A DNA stretch of 30,996 nucleotides, from the NCBI GenBank assembly GCA_918241715.1, contig CAKJYB010000006.1, positions 1 through 30,996 on the forward strand, read 5' to 3'. How positions within the stretch are numbered: position 1 is the stretch's first letter; the number at the start of each line of letters is the position of its first letter. This stretch comes from Clostridiales bacterium (GTDB lineage: Bacteria; Bacillota; Clostridia; Christensenellales; UBA1242). Shown here one piece after another: positions 17,041 through 24,594 of the stretch. Below the pieces are notes generated by a model. The model saw only the letters and a program-made list of their open reading frames with translations. It was not told the DNA's origin and made no database searches. Position numbers and translations under genes: made by a program.

Positions 17041-18741
17041 ATGTACATAGAACACATCGAAAAACTTTTTAATGAAGAAAAGTTTGAAAAACTTGAAAAA
17101 TATTTAAACGGCATTGACAAAGAAAAATATGAAGAGCTTGCAAAAGAGCTCTCTTCTATCAAGCCCGAACTTTTGGCAGACATCATGCCAAAAATTCCAG
17201 AAGAAGTTTCTGCAGAACTTTTTATTCTTTTTCCAAAAAAATTACAAAAATTTTTGACGGACAACATCAGCGACGTTGAATTTGAAGATGTTGCAACTGA
17301 AATTTTGGAGACAGAAGACGTTGAAGAAAACGTTTCAACGGAAGTTTTGAATGAAATTTTGCTTAAAGCTGATGCTGATGTCAGACACGAAAAACTGCTT
17401 CAAATCATTGACGACATTGAAAACAAAAACTTTACAAAACTTAAGCCACTTTTGAGAGAAATGGACCCAGTCGATGTTGCTGATGTTATGAGTGATATTG
17501 ACGAAGAAAAAGTTTTGATTTTGTTTAGGCTTTTGCCAAAGGACACGGCCAGTGATGTCTTTGTAAACATGGACACAGATGCGCAAGAAGTTTTGATAAA
17601 GTCGTTTACAGATAAGGAACTTAGTTTTATTATCAACGACTTGTTTGTTGATGACGCTGCCGACATTATTGAAGAGATGCCATCAAACGTTGTTAGAAGA
17701 ATTATCAAACTTGCAGACAAAGAGACACGTGAAGACGTAAACAAACTTTTGGGTTTTCCAAAGGACAGCGCCGGAACAATCATGACAACAGAACTTGTTA
17801 CACTTCGTGAAAAAATGAGTGTTGCTGATGCTCTCAAAAAAATCAAAAGACAGGCTCTTGACAAGGAGACGATTTACACCTGTTATGTTACAGACGACGA
17901 AAAGCACTTGCTTGGGACGGTTTCTCTTAGAGACATCATTTTGCATGAAGACGACGAAAAGATTGGCGACTTTATGACGGAAAACTTTATTTCAGCAAAA
18001 ACGCATGACGATAAAGAAGAAGTCGCAAATTTACTTAAGAAATACGACCTTTTGGCAATTCCTATTGTTGACAGCGAAAACAGAATCAATGGTATTGTTA
18101 CCATCGACGACGCTATTGACGTTTTGCAAGAAGAAGCAACAGAAGATATCAGCATGTTACACGGGGTTACGCCAACAGCAAAGCCATACATTCAAACAAG
18201 CATTTGGTCGATTTTTAAATCACGTGTGCCTTGGCTTTTGATTCTTTTGGTTTCTGCAACTTTCACTGGACTTATTATCAACACGTTTGAAGGAAAATTG
18301 AATGCATTAAGCCCACTTTTGTTTGCCTGCATTCCTATGCTTATGGATTCTGGTGGAAATGCTGGAAGTCAGGCATCAGTTACGATTATTCGTTCTCTTG
18401 CACTTGACGAACTGCACCCAAAAGATGTGTTTAAGGTCATTTGGAAAGAAATAAGGGTTGCCGTGCTTTTGGCACTTGTTTTGGCTGTTGCCTGCTTTGC
18501 AAAGTTGCAACTTATTGACAGACTTATTTTTGGTTATCCATACACATGGCAAATTTCGGTTGTTGTTTCACTTGCACTTTTTGGGACAATTTGCGTTGCA
18601 AAGATTGTTGGGGCATGCCTGCCACTTTTGGCAAAGAAACTGAAACTTGATCCGGCAGTTGTTGCAAGCCCATTTATCACAACGATTGTTGATGCAATTT
18701 CACTTATGATTTTCTGTGGAATATCGATTGCAATTTTATAA
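17041..18741 (+). CDS. mgtE: Magnesium transporter MgtE
   Basis: A 566-residue Mg2+ channel/transporter. Order: an N-terminal helical MgtE_N superhelix (to about 245), two CBS domains (about 246-300 and 310-366) that sense cytosolic Mg, a linking plug helix, then five transmembrane helices (about 395-566). Family signatures are PMLMDSGGNAGSQAS (432-446) and DPAVVASPFITTIVD (537-551); Asp551 corresponds to the pore Asp of Thermus MgtE. The family is usually about 450 residues. The extra 110 or so residues are N-terminal, where residues 27-70 look like a degenerate first copy of the MgtE_N repeats at 134-230. The start follows TAGGGGTG. A single-gene unit with perfect promoter and terminator. 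Confidence 0.95.
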   Translation: MYIEHIEKLFNEEKFEKLEKYLNGIDKEKYEELAKELSSIKPELLADIMPKIPEEVSAELFILFPKKLQKFLTDNISDVEFEDVATEILETEDVEENVSTEVLNEILLKADADVRHEKLLQIIDDIENKNFTKLKPLLREMDPVDVADVMSDIDEEKVLILFRLLPKDTASDVFVNMDTDAQEVLIKSFTDKELSFIINDLFVDDAADIIEEMPSNVVRRIIKLADKETREDVNKLLGFPKDSAGTIMTTELVTLREKMSVADALKKIKRQALDKETIYTCYVTDDEKHLLGTVSLRDIILHEDDEKIGDFMTENFISAKTHDDKEEVANLLKKYDLLAIPIVDSENRINGIVTIDDAIDVLQEEATEDISMLHGVTPTAKPYIQTSIWSIFKSRVPWLLILLVSATFTGLIINTFEGKLNALSPLLFACIPMLMDSGGNAGSQASVTIIRSLALDELHPKDVFKVIWKEIRVAVLLALVLAVACFAKLQLIDRLIFGYPYTWQISVVVSLALFGTICVAKIVGACLPLLAKKLKLDPAVVASPFITTIVDAISLMIFCGISIAIL

Positions 18742-18751
18742 AAAAAGAAGC

Positions 18752-18779
18752 AAAAAGCAGAGAAAAAACTCTGCTTTTT
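18752..18779 (+). terminator. Terminator of mgtE
   Basis: A perfect 11-pair stem AAAAAGCAGAG / CTCTGCTTTTT with a 6-base A loop. Confidence 0.88.
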
Positions 18780-18799
18780 CTTTTGTGGAATTTTTCGAT

Positions 18800-18828
18800 T
18801 TGCCTTTTTGCCCTTTTTGTGCTATAAT
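18800..18828 (+). promoter_or_regulatory. Promoter of the 18855 membrane protein gene
   Basis: TTGCCT (18800-18805), a 17-base spacer and TATAAT (18823-18828). Confidence 0.65.
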
Positions 18829-18854
18829 AGGGGAGTATCAAAAAAGAGGGATTT

Positions 18855-19493
18855 ATGTTTCTTAGAAGAAAATTGCTCAAAAAACTTGAAAATAGCTCTG
18901 CGATGAGAGAAGCCAACACCTTAGACTACACAAAGGACGGAAAGGTAAAAATTTATGTAGGACTAAAGACTGCAAACGACTTCTTCTCTCCTTTTGCATA
19001 CAAAACTTATGAACTTTTAAATCCAAGCGTTGTTGATTATATAAATATGAGTGTGGCATCAGTTCCACAAAACGAAGATTTATCTTTGGAAGTGTTTACA
19101 GAAGAGCCAACATCAAACACAGAGAAAAAGCGTATAAGACAAGCAGTAAAAAGACACAACGCTGAGCAAATTGTTGCAATAAACAGAAGATTGAAAAGAA
19201 ATTTGTTTATCGGACTCACTTTTTGCATAATTGGTCTTGCAATTATGATTATGACGGGGTTGTTCTACAACAGACTTCACAAAATTTACATGCAAGAAAT
19301 TCTTGCAATCGTTGGCTGGATGTTTTTGTGGGACGGGCTGGAATTTATTTTGGAAGACAGAGTTGAGTTGAAGAGAAAGAAACAGCGATGCATCAAACTT
19401 ATGGGCGCAAAAGTCCACATAAGACAATATGACAGAAAGATTCAAAGAGAATATCGTTTTGGGGAATATGAAGAAGATTATGACGAAGAATAA
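18855..19493 (+). CDS. Two-helix membrane protein of unknown function
   Basis: A 212-residue protein with a soluble, charged N-terminal half (1-112), two transmembrane helices (about 116-135 and 144-163, the second containing GWMFLWDGLEF) and a basic then acidic C-terminal tail. The N-terminal half has a short beta-type segment KVKIYVGL and an FFSPFAYKTY segment. It resembles uncharacterised membrane proteins common in Clostridia in which GWMFLW-type helices precede a basic RKKQR tail; I cannot assign a function. GAGGG lies just before the ATG, and the gene has its own promoter. Its terminator is shared with the convergent uvrC. Confidence 0.8.
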   Translation: MFLRRKLLKKLENSSAMREANTLDYTKDGKVKIYVGLKTANDFFSPFAYKTYELLNPSVVDYINMSVASVPQNEDLSLEVFTEEPTSNTEKKRIRQAVKRHNAEQIVAINRRLKRNLFIGLTFCIIGLAIMIMTGLFYNRLHKIYMQEILAIVGWMFLWDGLEFILEDRVELKRKKQRCIKLMGAKVHIRQYDRKIQREYRFGEYEEDYDEE

Positions 19494-19521
19494 AAAGCAT
19501 AACGTTTTGGTTATGCTTTTT
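19492..19521. terminator. Bidirectional terminator between the 18855 gene and uvrC
   Basis: A 12-pair stem AAAAAGCATAAC / GTTATGCTTTTT with T tracts on both strands; it overlaps the last codons of uvrC. Confidence 0.88.
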
Positions 19522-21331
19522 TGTTTTCAAAATATTTTTTGATTTCAACGGCAAGGCTTTCGTGAATTCCTTTGACAAGACAGAGCTCTTCTATTGATGC
19601 TTTTTTGATGTTTTCTGTTGTTCCAAAAGCCGACAAAAGATTTTCAATTTTCACTTTTCCTAGTCCCGAAATGTTTTCAAGTTCGGTTTGTGTTTGACCT
19701 TTTGTTCGGGCTTGCTTGTGGAAAGTTATGGCAAATCTGTGGGCTTCGTCTCTTATGCGTTGCAAAAGTTTAAGTTCTGCACTGCCGTATTTAAGAATGA
19801 CAGGAAGAGAAGAGTCTTTCACAAAAACTTCTTCTTGTTTTTTCGCAAGAGAAATCATTTCGATTTCGTTTTCAAGGTTGTATTCTTTTAAAATTTCCAA
19901 ACAGGAAGACAACTGACCTTTCCCACCATCAATAACAATCAAATCAGGTTTTTCTTTAAAACTCTCTCCATTTTTTTCTTTCAACCTTTGAAATCTTCTT
20001 GAAAGAGTTTCTTTTAAAGACTCAAAATCGTTGTTTCCAACAACATGTTTAATTTTGAATTTTCTGTATTGTTTTTTGTCTGCTTTTCCATCTGTAAACA
20101 CAACCATTGAAGAAACTTTGTAAGTTCCACTAATGTGAGATATGTCATAACACTCCATGCGTCTTGGAAGATTTTTTAGGTTCAATTTTTCTTGAAGTTG
20201 TTTGATTGCTCCAACGCTTGAATTATACAAAATTTTTTCTTTTTCAATGTGCTTTGAAAGGTATTCTTCGGCGTTTTGTTTTGCCATTTCAAGCAAAGTT
20301 TTGTTTATTCCACGTGGTGAAGAAACAATTTTTATGTTTTTGTTTAGATATGTTTTTAAAAGGTTTTCATCTATTTCATGGCTGACAACAACTTCGTTTG
20401 GAACAAGCATTTTTTGATAATATTCCACCAAAAAATTGAATACGGAAGCAGATTCTTCAATTTCTGCGTCATTTTGATTGAAATTTGCAACACCCAAAAT
20501 CTTTCCACCACGCACAACTATTGTTGTCATCACACTAGAAAGCCCGTCTGTGTGATAAGCAAAAATATCTTTGTCGACATCTTTTGGAAGATTTGCCACA
20601 ACTCTTTGTTTGAGACGGGAAACCATTTTCAGGGACTCTCTAAGTTCGATGGCTCTTTCAAAATTTTGAAGTTCACTTGCAGTCTCCATTTTTTCTTTCA
20701 AAACATTTTCAATTTCGTCGTCGTTGCCATTCAAAAAGTTTATTGCCTTTTTTATTTCCTTGTTGTATTCACTTTTTGAGACTCTTCCTGTGCATGGGGC
20801 AAGGCAAAGACCAAGAGAATAGTTTAGACACTCTCTCTTTGCTTTTTTGTTTTCAGAAATTTTTGTTTTGCACGTTCTGACTTTAAATGCAAAATTTATC
20901 GTCTTTAAAACTTCTTTTGGGTCAATGCCGGAAATGTATGGTCCAAAGTACTTTGCTCCATCGTCTTTTTTGACGTGTCTTGCAACCTCAAATCTTGGAA
21001 AATCTTCTGTCATGTCAACCTTGATGTATGGAAACATCTTTCCGTCTTTCAACAAAATGTTGTAGAAAGGTTGGTGCTTGTGTATAAGATTGCTTTCAAG
21101 TGCCAAAGCGTCAAGTTCACTCATGGCAATAAAATAGTCAAAGTCGTCAACGTGATCAACCATTGCTTGAACCTTAGGTTGCTTTGGGGAGTTTCTAAAA
21201 TATTGACTGACCCTGTTCTTCAAATTTTTCGCCTTACCAATGTATATGACGTCGCCATTTTTGTTTCGCATAACGTATACACCAGGCTTGGTTGTAAGCG
21301 TTTTAAGTTTTTCCCTTATACGTTCGTTCAT
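19511..21331 (-). CDS. uvrC: UvrABC system protein C (excinuclease subunit C)
   Basis: A 606-residue nuclease making both incisions in nucleotide excision repair. An N-terminal GIY-YIG domain shows GVYVMRNKNGDVIYIGKAKNL-type residues (17-37, Tyr19, Tyr30-Gly32) for the 3' cut. A four-cysteine cluster of pattern C-x12-C-x7-C-x3-C lies in the linker (about 148-175). A UVR motif for UvrB binding follows at about 200-235. The RNase H-like endonuclease carries DISHISG and VIDGGKGQ for the 5' cut, and HhH motifs (ENISGLGKVKIENLL and SIEELCLVKGI) end the protein. The start matches UvrC N-termini, but no Shine-Dalgarno sequence is visible and the -10 box ends six bases before the ATG. Confidence 0.96.
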   Translation of the reverse strand: MNERIREKLKTLTTKPGVYVMRNKNGDVIYIGKAKNLKNRVSQYFRNSPKQPKVQAMVDHVDDFDYFIAMSELDALALESNLIHKHQPFYNILLKDGKMFPYIKVDMTEDFPRFEVARHVKKDDGAKYFGPYISGIDPKEVLKTINFAFKVRTCKTKISENKKAKRECLNYSLGLCLAPCTGRVSKSEYNKEIKKAINFLNGNDDEIENVLKEKMETASELQNFERAIELRESLKMVSRLKQRVVANLPKDVDKDIFAYHTDGLSSVMTTIVVRGGKILGVANFNQNDAEIEESASVFNFLVEYYQKMLVPNEVVVSHEIDENLLKTYLNKNIKIVSSPRGINKTLLEMAKQNAEEYLSKHIEKEKILYNSSVGAIKQLQEKLNLKNLPRRMECYDISHISGTYKVSSMVVFTDGKADKKQYRKFKIKHVVGNNDFESLKETLSRRFQRLKEKNGESFKEKPDLIVIDGGKGQLSSCLEILKEYNLENEIEMISLAKKQEEVFVKDSSLPVILKYGSAELKLLQRIRDEAHRFAITFHKQARTKGQTQTELENISGLGKVKIENLLSAFGTTENIKKASIEELCLVKGIHESLAVEIKKYFENKKA

Positions 21332-21337
21332 ATAGTT

Positions 21338-21367
21338 ATTTTACCAATTATTTTTTGAAAATGTCAA
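21338..21367 (-). promoter_or_regulatory. Promoter of uvrC, probably giving a leaderless mRNA
   Basis: On the minus strand TTGACA (21367-21362), 18 bases, TAAAAT (21343-21338). Only six bases separate the -10 from the ATG, so transcription should start at or within one or two bases of the start codon. Confidence 0.6.
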
Positions 21368-21425
21368 TTTAAATAATTTACAGAGAAAATTTTTAAGAAA
21401 AATTTAATTGTTTTTTGCCTGTTTT

Positions 21426-21432
21426 TGTCGAA
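21426..21432 (+). promoter_or_regulatory. Candidate 0A box upstream of the transfer-type gene
   Basis: TGTCGAA within TTTTTGTCGAACAAA matches the Spo0A-box consensus TTTGTCGAA. It is intergenic between divergent uvrC and the 21529 gene, about 36 bases upstream of the latter's -35. A 7-base match alone is weak; a Spo0A homologue is encoded at 27414. Confidence 0.4.
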
Positions 21433-21467
21433 CAAAACTCCATATTTACTTTTTTTAGAAAAAATTG

Positions 21468-21496
21468 TTGTAATTTGTAATTTTATTTGTTATAAT
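21468..21496 (+). promoter_or_regulatory. Promoter of the transfer-type membrane protein operon
   Basis: TTGTAA (21468-21473), 17 bases, TATAAT (21491-21496). Confidence 0.65.
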
Positions 21497-21528
21497 TGTA
21501 AAAACTAATAAAGAAGGAGAATTGCGCA

Positions 21529-23946
21529 ATGTCATCTTCAATGTTATTGGGTCTTTTTAGCTGGATTGGGGACTTCTTTAAAGCCCTTTTTGATTTAATT
21601 CCTAAGATCATGTATCTTTTGTATGCATCCTTTGCCTGCTTGATTGACGTTATGCAATTGTTCTTTAGAAAGCTTGCAGGTTTGGACGTCTATTACGTAA
21701 AGGGACAACCGACAGATGGTGATATCGTTACAAACTTTATCACGGCAATCATAGGAATAAACAAAAATGGAGTACAATATTCGACGCTTACAACGGTATT
21801 CTGGTCATTCATTTTGTTTGGTATTATTGTTTGTTTCTTTGCAACACTTATCGCAATTATCAAAAGCCATTATACATACGACGAAAAGGCAGCAAAAGGT
21901 CCAATGCAATATGTTTACACTGCAGGAAAGGCAATTATAAACATGCTTGCTGTACCTGTTATCGTGGTTTTGGGACTCTATGTTTCAGAAGCACTCCTTG
22001 AAGCTTTGGATTCAATCACTTCGACCACATCGTCATCACTGGTAAATCTGTATGGAAAAGATGCCGTAACGGAGTATCTACAGCCGGTAAATACAATAAA
22101 ATCTATAAATGGTCTATCTGACGAAAAAACCTATATTTATTATGACATTTTCGGATATGGTGCGGCAATCAAGTACGGAACTAGTGAAGATCTTACGGGA
22201 TTACATATGCAGGCGCTGGGTCCTATTGGAGCAAAGTCGGCGTCATTCTCTGGAATGCTGTTTAAGGTTGCAGCATACAACGGAAATCGTGCTCGTCTTG
22301 GGCAAATGAATTTTGAATCAACAGGCTCTATTCCAGGGTATAGAGACAAGAGCCAGTTCTCTGGGTCTAAAAACGACTATACAGGAAACCACCTGTTTAT
22401 GAATGCAAAGGATAATGATCAGCTTGCGGAGATGATAGATACCGCTTTTGAGTGTAACTTACACTTGAAAGTGCCATATAAAGTGAATTATTTGTTTGAT
22501 GGGGCAATTGTTTCATTTAAATATTTCACAAATTTCCTGTGTCAAGTATATTGGACATATACAAAATTTAATGTTGGACTAGTTTGGTATTATTACGACC
22601 TGTGGCAGTTTAACTTCCTTGTAGGTTTTGCGGGATGTTTGATGTGCGTAACAATTTTTGTAAACATCATCATGGGATTGATTGCAAGGTTGTTTATGTG
22701 CATCGTGCTCTTCCTTATTGCACCACCACTCTTTGGTTTGGCGCCACTTGATGGTGGGGGAGCCGCGAAGAAATGGCGTGAGCAATTTATGAAGCAAGTC
22801 TTGATGACTTACGGCGCCGTCGTCGGAATGAACCTGATGCTGATGATCCTGCCGTACTTCAACGAAATCAAATTCTTCAACATAGGCATTGCCGATTTGC
22901 TTGCACAATCACTTGTGCTTATTGTTGGTCTTATCACAATCAAAGCCGTTATTGCGACATTGTCAGAGCTCATCGGTGCGGCTGACGCAAACAAGACTGG
23001 TGAAGGAATTTCCAAAGAAGTTCAACAGACGGCCGGAAAGGCAGCAAAACTTACAGCTGGAGCTGCAGCGCTTGGTGTTGCAGGGACTGCTCTTGCAGGA
23101 AAGGGGCTCAGCAACCTTGCTGATTCCAAGTTTGGACAAACCGGATTTGGAAAAGTTGCTACTGCACCTATTAAAGGTATAAGAGCTGCCGGCAGTGGAA
23201 TAAAATCACTGGGAGAAAAGGCTGGTGGACTTTTTGGAAAGATTAAAGGAAAGATTACTGGCGACGAAAATATTGGGGCAGACAGGCAAGTTGTAAGCGA
23301 AAGAGAAGGATATCGTGCAATCAGACAGGTTATGCAATCGAAAGTTCAAGGTAAGACAGGAGACAGCATTAACCTTGATGAAGTTAGAGCAGAGCTTCAA
23401 AAGAAAGGTGTCTCTGGAGCTCAACTTGAAAATGCTATGAAGACAATTAGGCAGACTGCTGATAGTGCTGGATCAAGTGCTGTACAAAAAACAGACTTGT
23501 TTACAAATTGGCAGACAAATGACAAAAAATTTAACGAATATACTACAAAACATGGCATAACACAGATTGACGGTCGTGGATCAAACAGTTTGACACATGT
23601 GCTTGGTGGAAGCAGGACGACTGCAGGAAGCATACGTGAAGCGCAACAACAGGTAAAAACAACCGCCGCAAGAGCAAGCAGAAACACGATGAGAAGAGAA
23701 ACAACAGGATTGTTTACAAAAGCGTTTAATTATATTGGAGACTCTCTCAAGATGATCACAAAGCCTGTTTTTGGAGAAGGTATGGACACCTTTACAGAAA
23801 AAGACAAGAACATCAAGAAAGACGAAGCAGCTGCAAGAAATTACCAGAAGTTCGAAGCAGAAGTCAACGCATTGCCAGACAGCCTTACTGGTGCTGCACG
23901 TGACAAGGCAATTGAGAAACTTAGAAAGAAATACGGCATTAAATAG
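21529..23946 (+). CDS. VirB6/Mbov_0396-like transfer-type membrane protein
   Basis: An 805-residue polytopic protein. N-terminal hydrophobic segments lie at about 10-45, 85-112 and 134-158. An extracellular-type region of about 200 residues follows, then a conserved-looking core of helices (about 360-405, 420-443, 453-480) containing LFLIAPPLFGLAPLDGGGAAKKW and MKQVLMTYGAVVGMNLM segments. The core is typical of VirB6/TrbL-like and Mbov_0396-type proteins of integrative conjugative elements. The C-terminal 320 residues are cytoplasmic, Ala/Gly/Lys-rich, and end in charged helices. AAGGAGA precedes the ATG. Codons such as CGT and CTG and locally higher GC (about 22740-22870) differ from the neighbours. 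No VirB4, coupling protein, relaxase or integrase is nearby, so its role here is unclear; family call is by resemblance only. Confidence 0.7.
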   Translation: MSSSMLLGLFSWIGDFFKALFDLIPKIMYLLYASFACLIDVMQLFFRKLAGLDVYYVKGQPTDGDIVTNFITAIIGINKNGVQYSTLTTVFWSFILFGIIVCFFATLIAIIKSHYTYDEKAAKGPMQYVYTAGKAIINMLAVPVIVVLGLYVSEALLEALDSITSTTSSSLVNLYGKDAVTEYLQPVNTIKSINGLSDEKTYIYYDIFGYGAAIKYGTSEDLTGLHMQALGPIGAKSASFSGMLFKVAAYNGNRARLGQMNFESTGSIPGYRDKSQFSGSKNDYTGNHLFMNAKDNDQLAEMIDTAFECNLHLKVPYKVNYLFDGAIVSFKYFTNFLCQVYWTYTKFNVGLVWYYYDLWQFNFLVGFAGCLMCVTIFVNIIMGLIARLFMCIVLFLIAPPLFGLAPLDGGGAAKKWREQFMKQVLMTYGAVVGMNLMLMILPYFNEIKFFNIGIADLLAQSLVLIVGLITIKAVIATLSELIGAADANKTGEGISKEVQQTAGKAAKLTAGAAALGVAGTALAGKGLSNLADSKFGQTGFGKVATAPIKGIRAAGSGIKSLGEKAGGLFGKIKGKITGDENIGADRQVVSEREGYRAIRQVMQSKVQGKTGDSINLDEVRAELQKKGVSGAQLENAMKTIRQTADSAGSSAVQKTDLFTNWQTNDKKFNEYTTKHGITQIDGRGSNSLTHVLGGSRTTAGSIREAQQQVKTTAARASRNTMRRETTGLFTKAFNYIGDSLKMITKPVFGEGMDTFTEKDKNIKKDEAAARNYQKFEAEVNALPDSLTGAARDKAIEKLRKKYGIK

Positions 23947-23955
23947 GAGATTTAG

Positions 23956-24150
23956 ATGGGAAGCTTTTTGAAAGTTGATCCAACAAGTGTGCTAGAACTT
24001 TGCCTTGGCGACATCTTTAAGGAGTTCGTCAAAGGGTATAAAGGTTTAGACGAAAAAGATAAAGAAGCGTTATATGCCAAGGAAACCCTTGAAGCACGTA
24101 AATCTATTGCTGAAAGCTGTGTAAGAAAAGCTACTGCGAAAGGAGAATAA
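23956..24150 (+). CDS. Small acidic/helical protein, partner of the transfer-type gene
   Basis: A 64-residue protein, nine bases after the preceding stop, with an AGGAG that overlaps that stop, so it is translated from the same mRNA. It is all-helical by appearance, charged, and without membrane segments: an N-terminal segment MGSFLKVDPTSVLEL, then a Lys/Asp/Glu-rich helix with DEKDKEALYAKE, then a basic end. I recognise no family. A strong terminator follows directly, closing a two-gene operon. A helper or chaperone-type role for the large membrane protein is only a guess. Confidence 0.72.
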   Translation: MGSFLKVDPTSVLELCLGDIFKEFVKGYKGLDEKDKEALYAKETLEARKSIAESCVRKATAKGE

Positions 24151-24180
24151 AAAAAGGCCGGGAGAAATCCTGGCCTTTTT
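24151..24180 (+). terminator. Terminator of the transfer-type operon
   Basis: AAAAAGGCCGGGA / TCCTGGCCTTTTT with one G-T pair and a GAAA loop, ending in a T run. Confidence 0.92.
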
Positions 24181-24211
24181 CTTTTCTATACATTATATAT
24201 AAGAAAAAAGA

Positions 24212-24257
24212 GCAATAAAAAAACACCCAACGGGTGTGGTGGTGATAGGTGGGATCG
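24212..24257 (-). pseudogene. Second copy of the tRNA-Met 3' end with its terminator
   Basis: 46 bases identical to 24395-24441 except for one A fewer in a homopolymer (7 against 8). On the minus strand they comprise CGATC of the T-loop, the 3' T-stem, the 3' acceptor strand, CCA, the CACCC / GGGTG terminator hairpin, its T tract, and ATTGC. No 5' part of a tRNA precedes it on that strand; a hairpin-rich insert does. Confidence 0.88.
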
Positions 24258-24392
24258 CTGTTTGGCACAATGTAAACTTGTTTACAAAAAGATTGTGGCA
24301 AACCTGTTGGACGTGAGTGCAGGGCGTCGAACCGACACCGAAAGGTGGGTCGGTGATTTGTGGAGCAAATCTTCACGCAGTGAAATCCCACC
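24248..24392. other. Compact multi-hairpin insert between the two tRNA-Met 3' ends
   Basis: On the plus strand an 8-pair closing stem GGTGGGAT (24248-24255) / ATCCCACC (24385-24392) encloses four well-formed hairpins. A: 24260-24303, GTTTG / CAAAC, CACAAT / ATTGTG, GTAAA / TTTAC. C: 24331-24354, ACCGAC-ACC / GGT-GTCGGT with a GAAA loop. D: 24355-24371, GATTTG / CAAATC. E: 24372-24384, TTCAC / GTGAA. A weaker hairpin B (GACG / CGTC) lies at 24310-24328. C, D, E and the closing stem abut with no unpaired base. There is no ORF. It could be structured RNA, folded single-stranded DNA or an att-arm remnant; which strand matters is unknown. Confidence 0.7.
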
Positions 24393-24399
24393 AAGCAAT

Positions 24400-24420
24400 A
24401 AAAAAAACACCCAACGGGTG
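24400..24420 (-). terminator. Terminator of tRNA-Met
   Basis: On the minus strand CACCC / GGGTG with a GTT loop begins immediately after the CCA and is followed by eight T. Confidence 0.88.
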
Positions 24421-24497
24421 TGGTGGTGATAGGTGGGATCGAACCACCGACCTTACGGGTATGAACCGTACGCTCTAGCCAGCTGAGCTACATCACC
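24421..24497 (-). tRNA. tRNA-Met (anticodon CAT), CCA encoded
   Basis: On the minus strand: acceptor GGTGATG / TATCACC-type pairing, D-arm GCTCAGCTGGCTAGAGC, anticodon stem TACGG / CCGTA with loop TTCATAC (CAT), T-arm GGTGG-TTCGATC-CCACC, encoded CCA. The layout resembles elongator tRNA-Met of Firmicutes; an Ile(CAU) identity cannot be excluded from sequence alone. It has a perfect promoter and terminator. Confidence 0.94.
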
Positions 24498-24510
24498 AAA
24501 ACGTAAACGT

Positions 24511-24539
24511 ATTATACACGATGGCAAATAGTTTGTCAA
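24511..24539 (-). promoter_or_regulatory. Promoter of tRNA-Met
   Basis: On the minus strand a perfect consensus TTGACA (24539-24534), 17 bases, TATAAT (24516-24511). It is divergent from the yqeY promoter, whose -35 lies only five bases away. Confidence 0.9.
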
Positions 24540-24544
24540 TTATT

Positions 24545-24574
24545 TTGACAAATTAAACGAAATTGTTTTAAAAT
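24545..24574 (+). promoter_or_regulatory. Promoter of yqeY-metallophosphoesterase operon
   Basis: TTGACA (24545-24550), 18 bases, TAAAAT (24569-24574). Its -35 nearly abuts that of tRNA-Met, forming an inverted TTGTCAA / TTGACAA arrangement. Confidence 0.75.
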
Positions 24575-24594
24575 ATACACATAAGGAGTTTATG

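Noticed and set aside
24212..24441. CRISPR-like direct repeat
   Set aside because: Only two copies, and the repeat is the tRNA-Met 3' end with its terminator.
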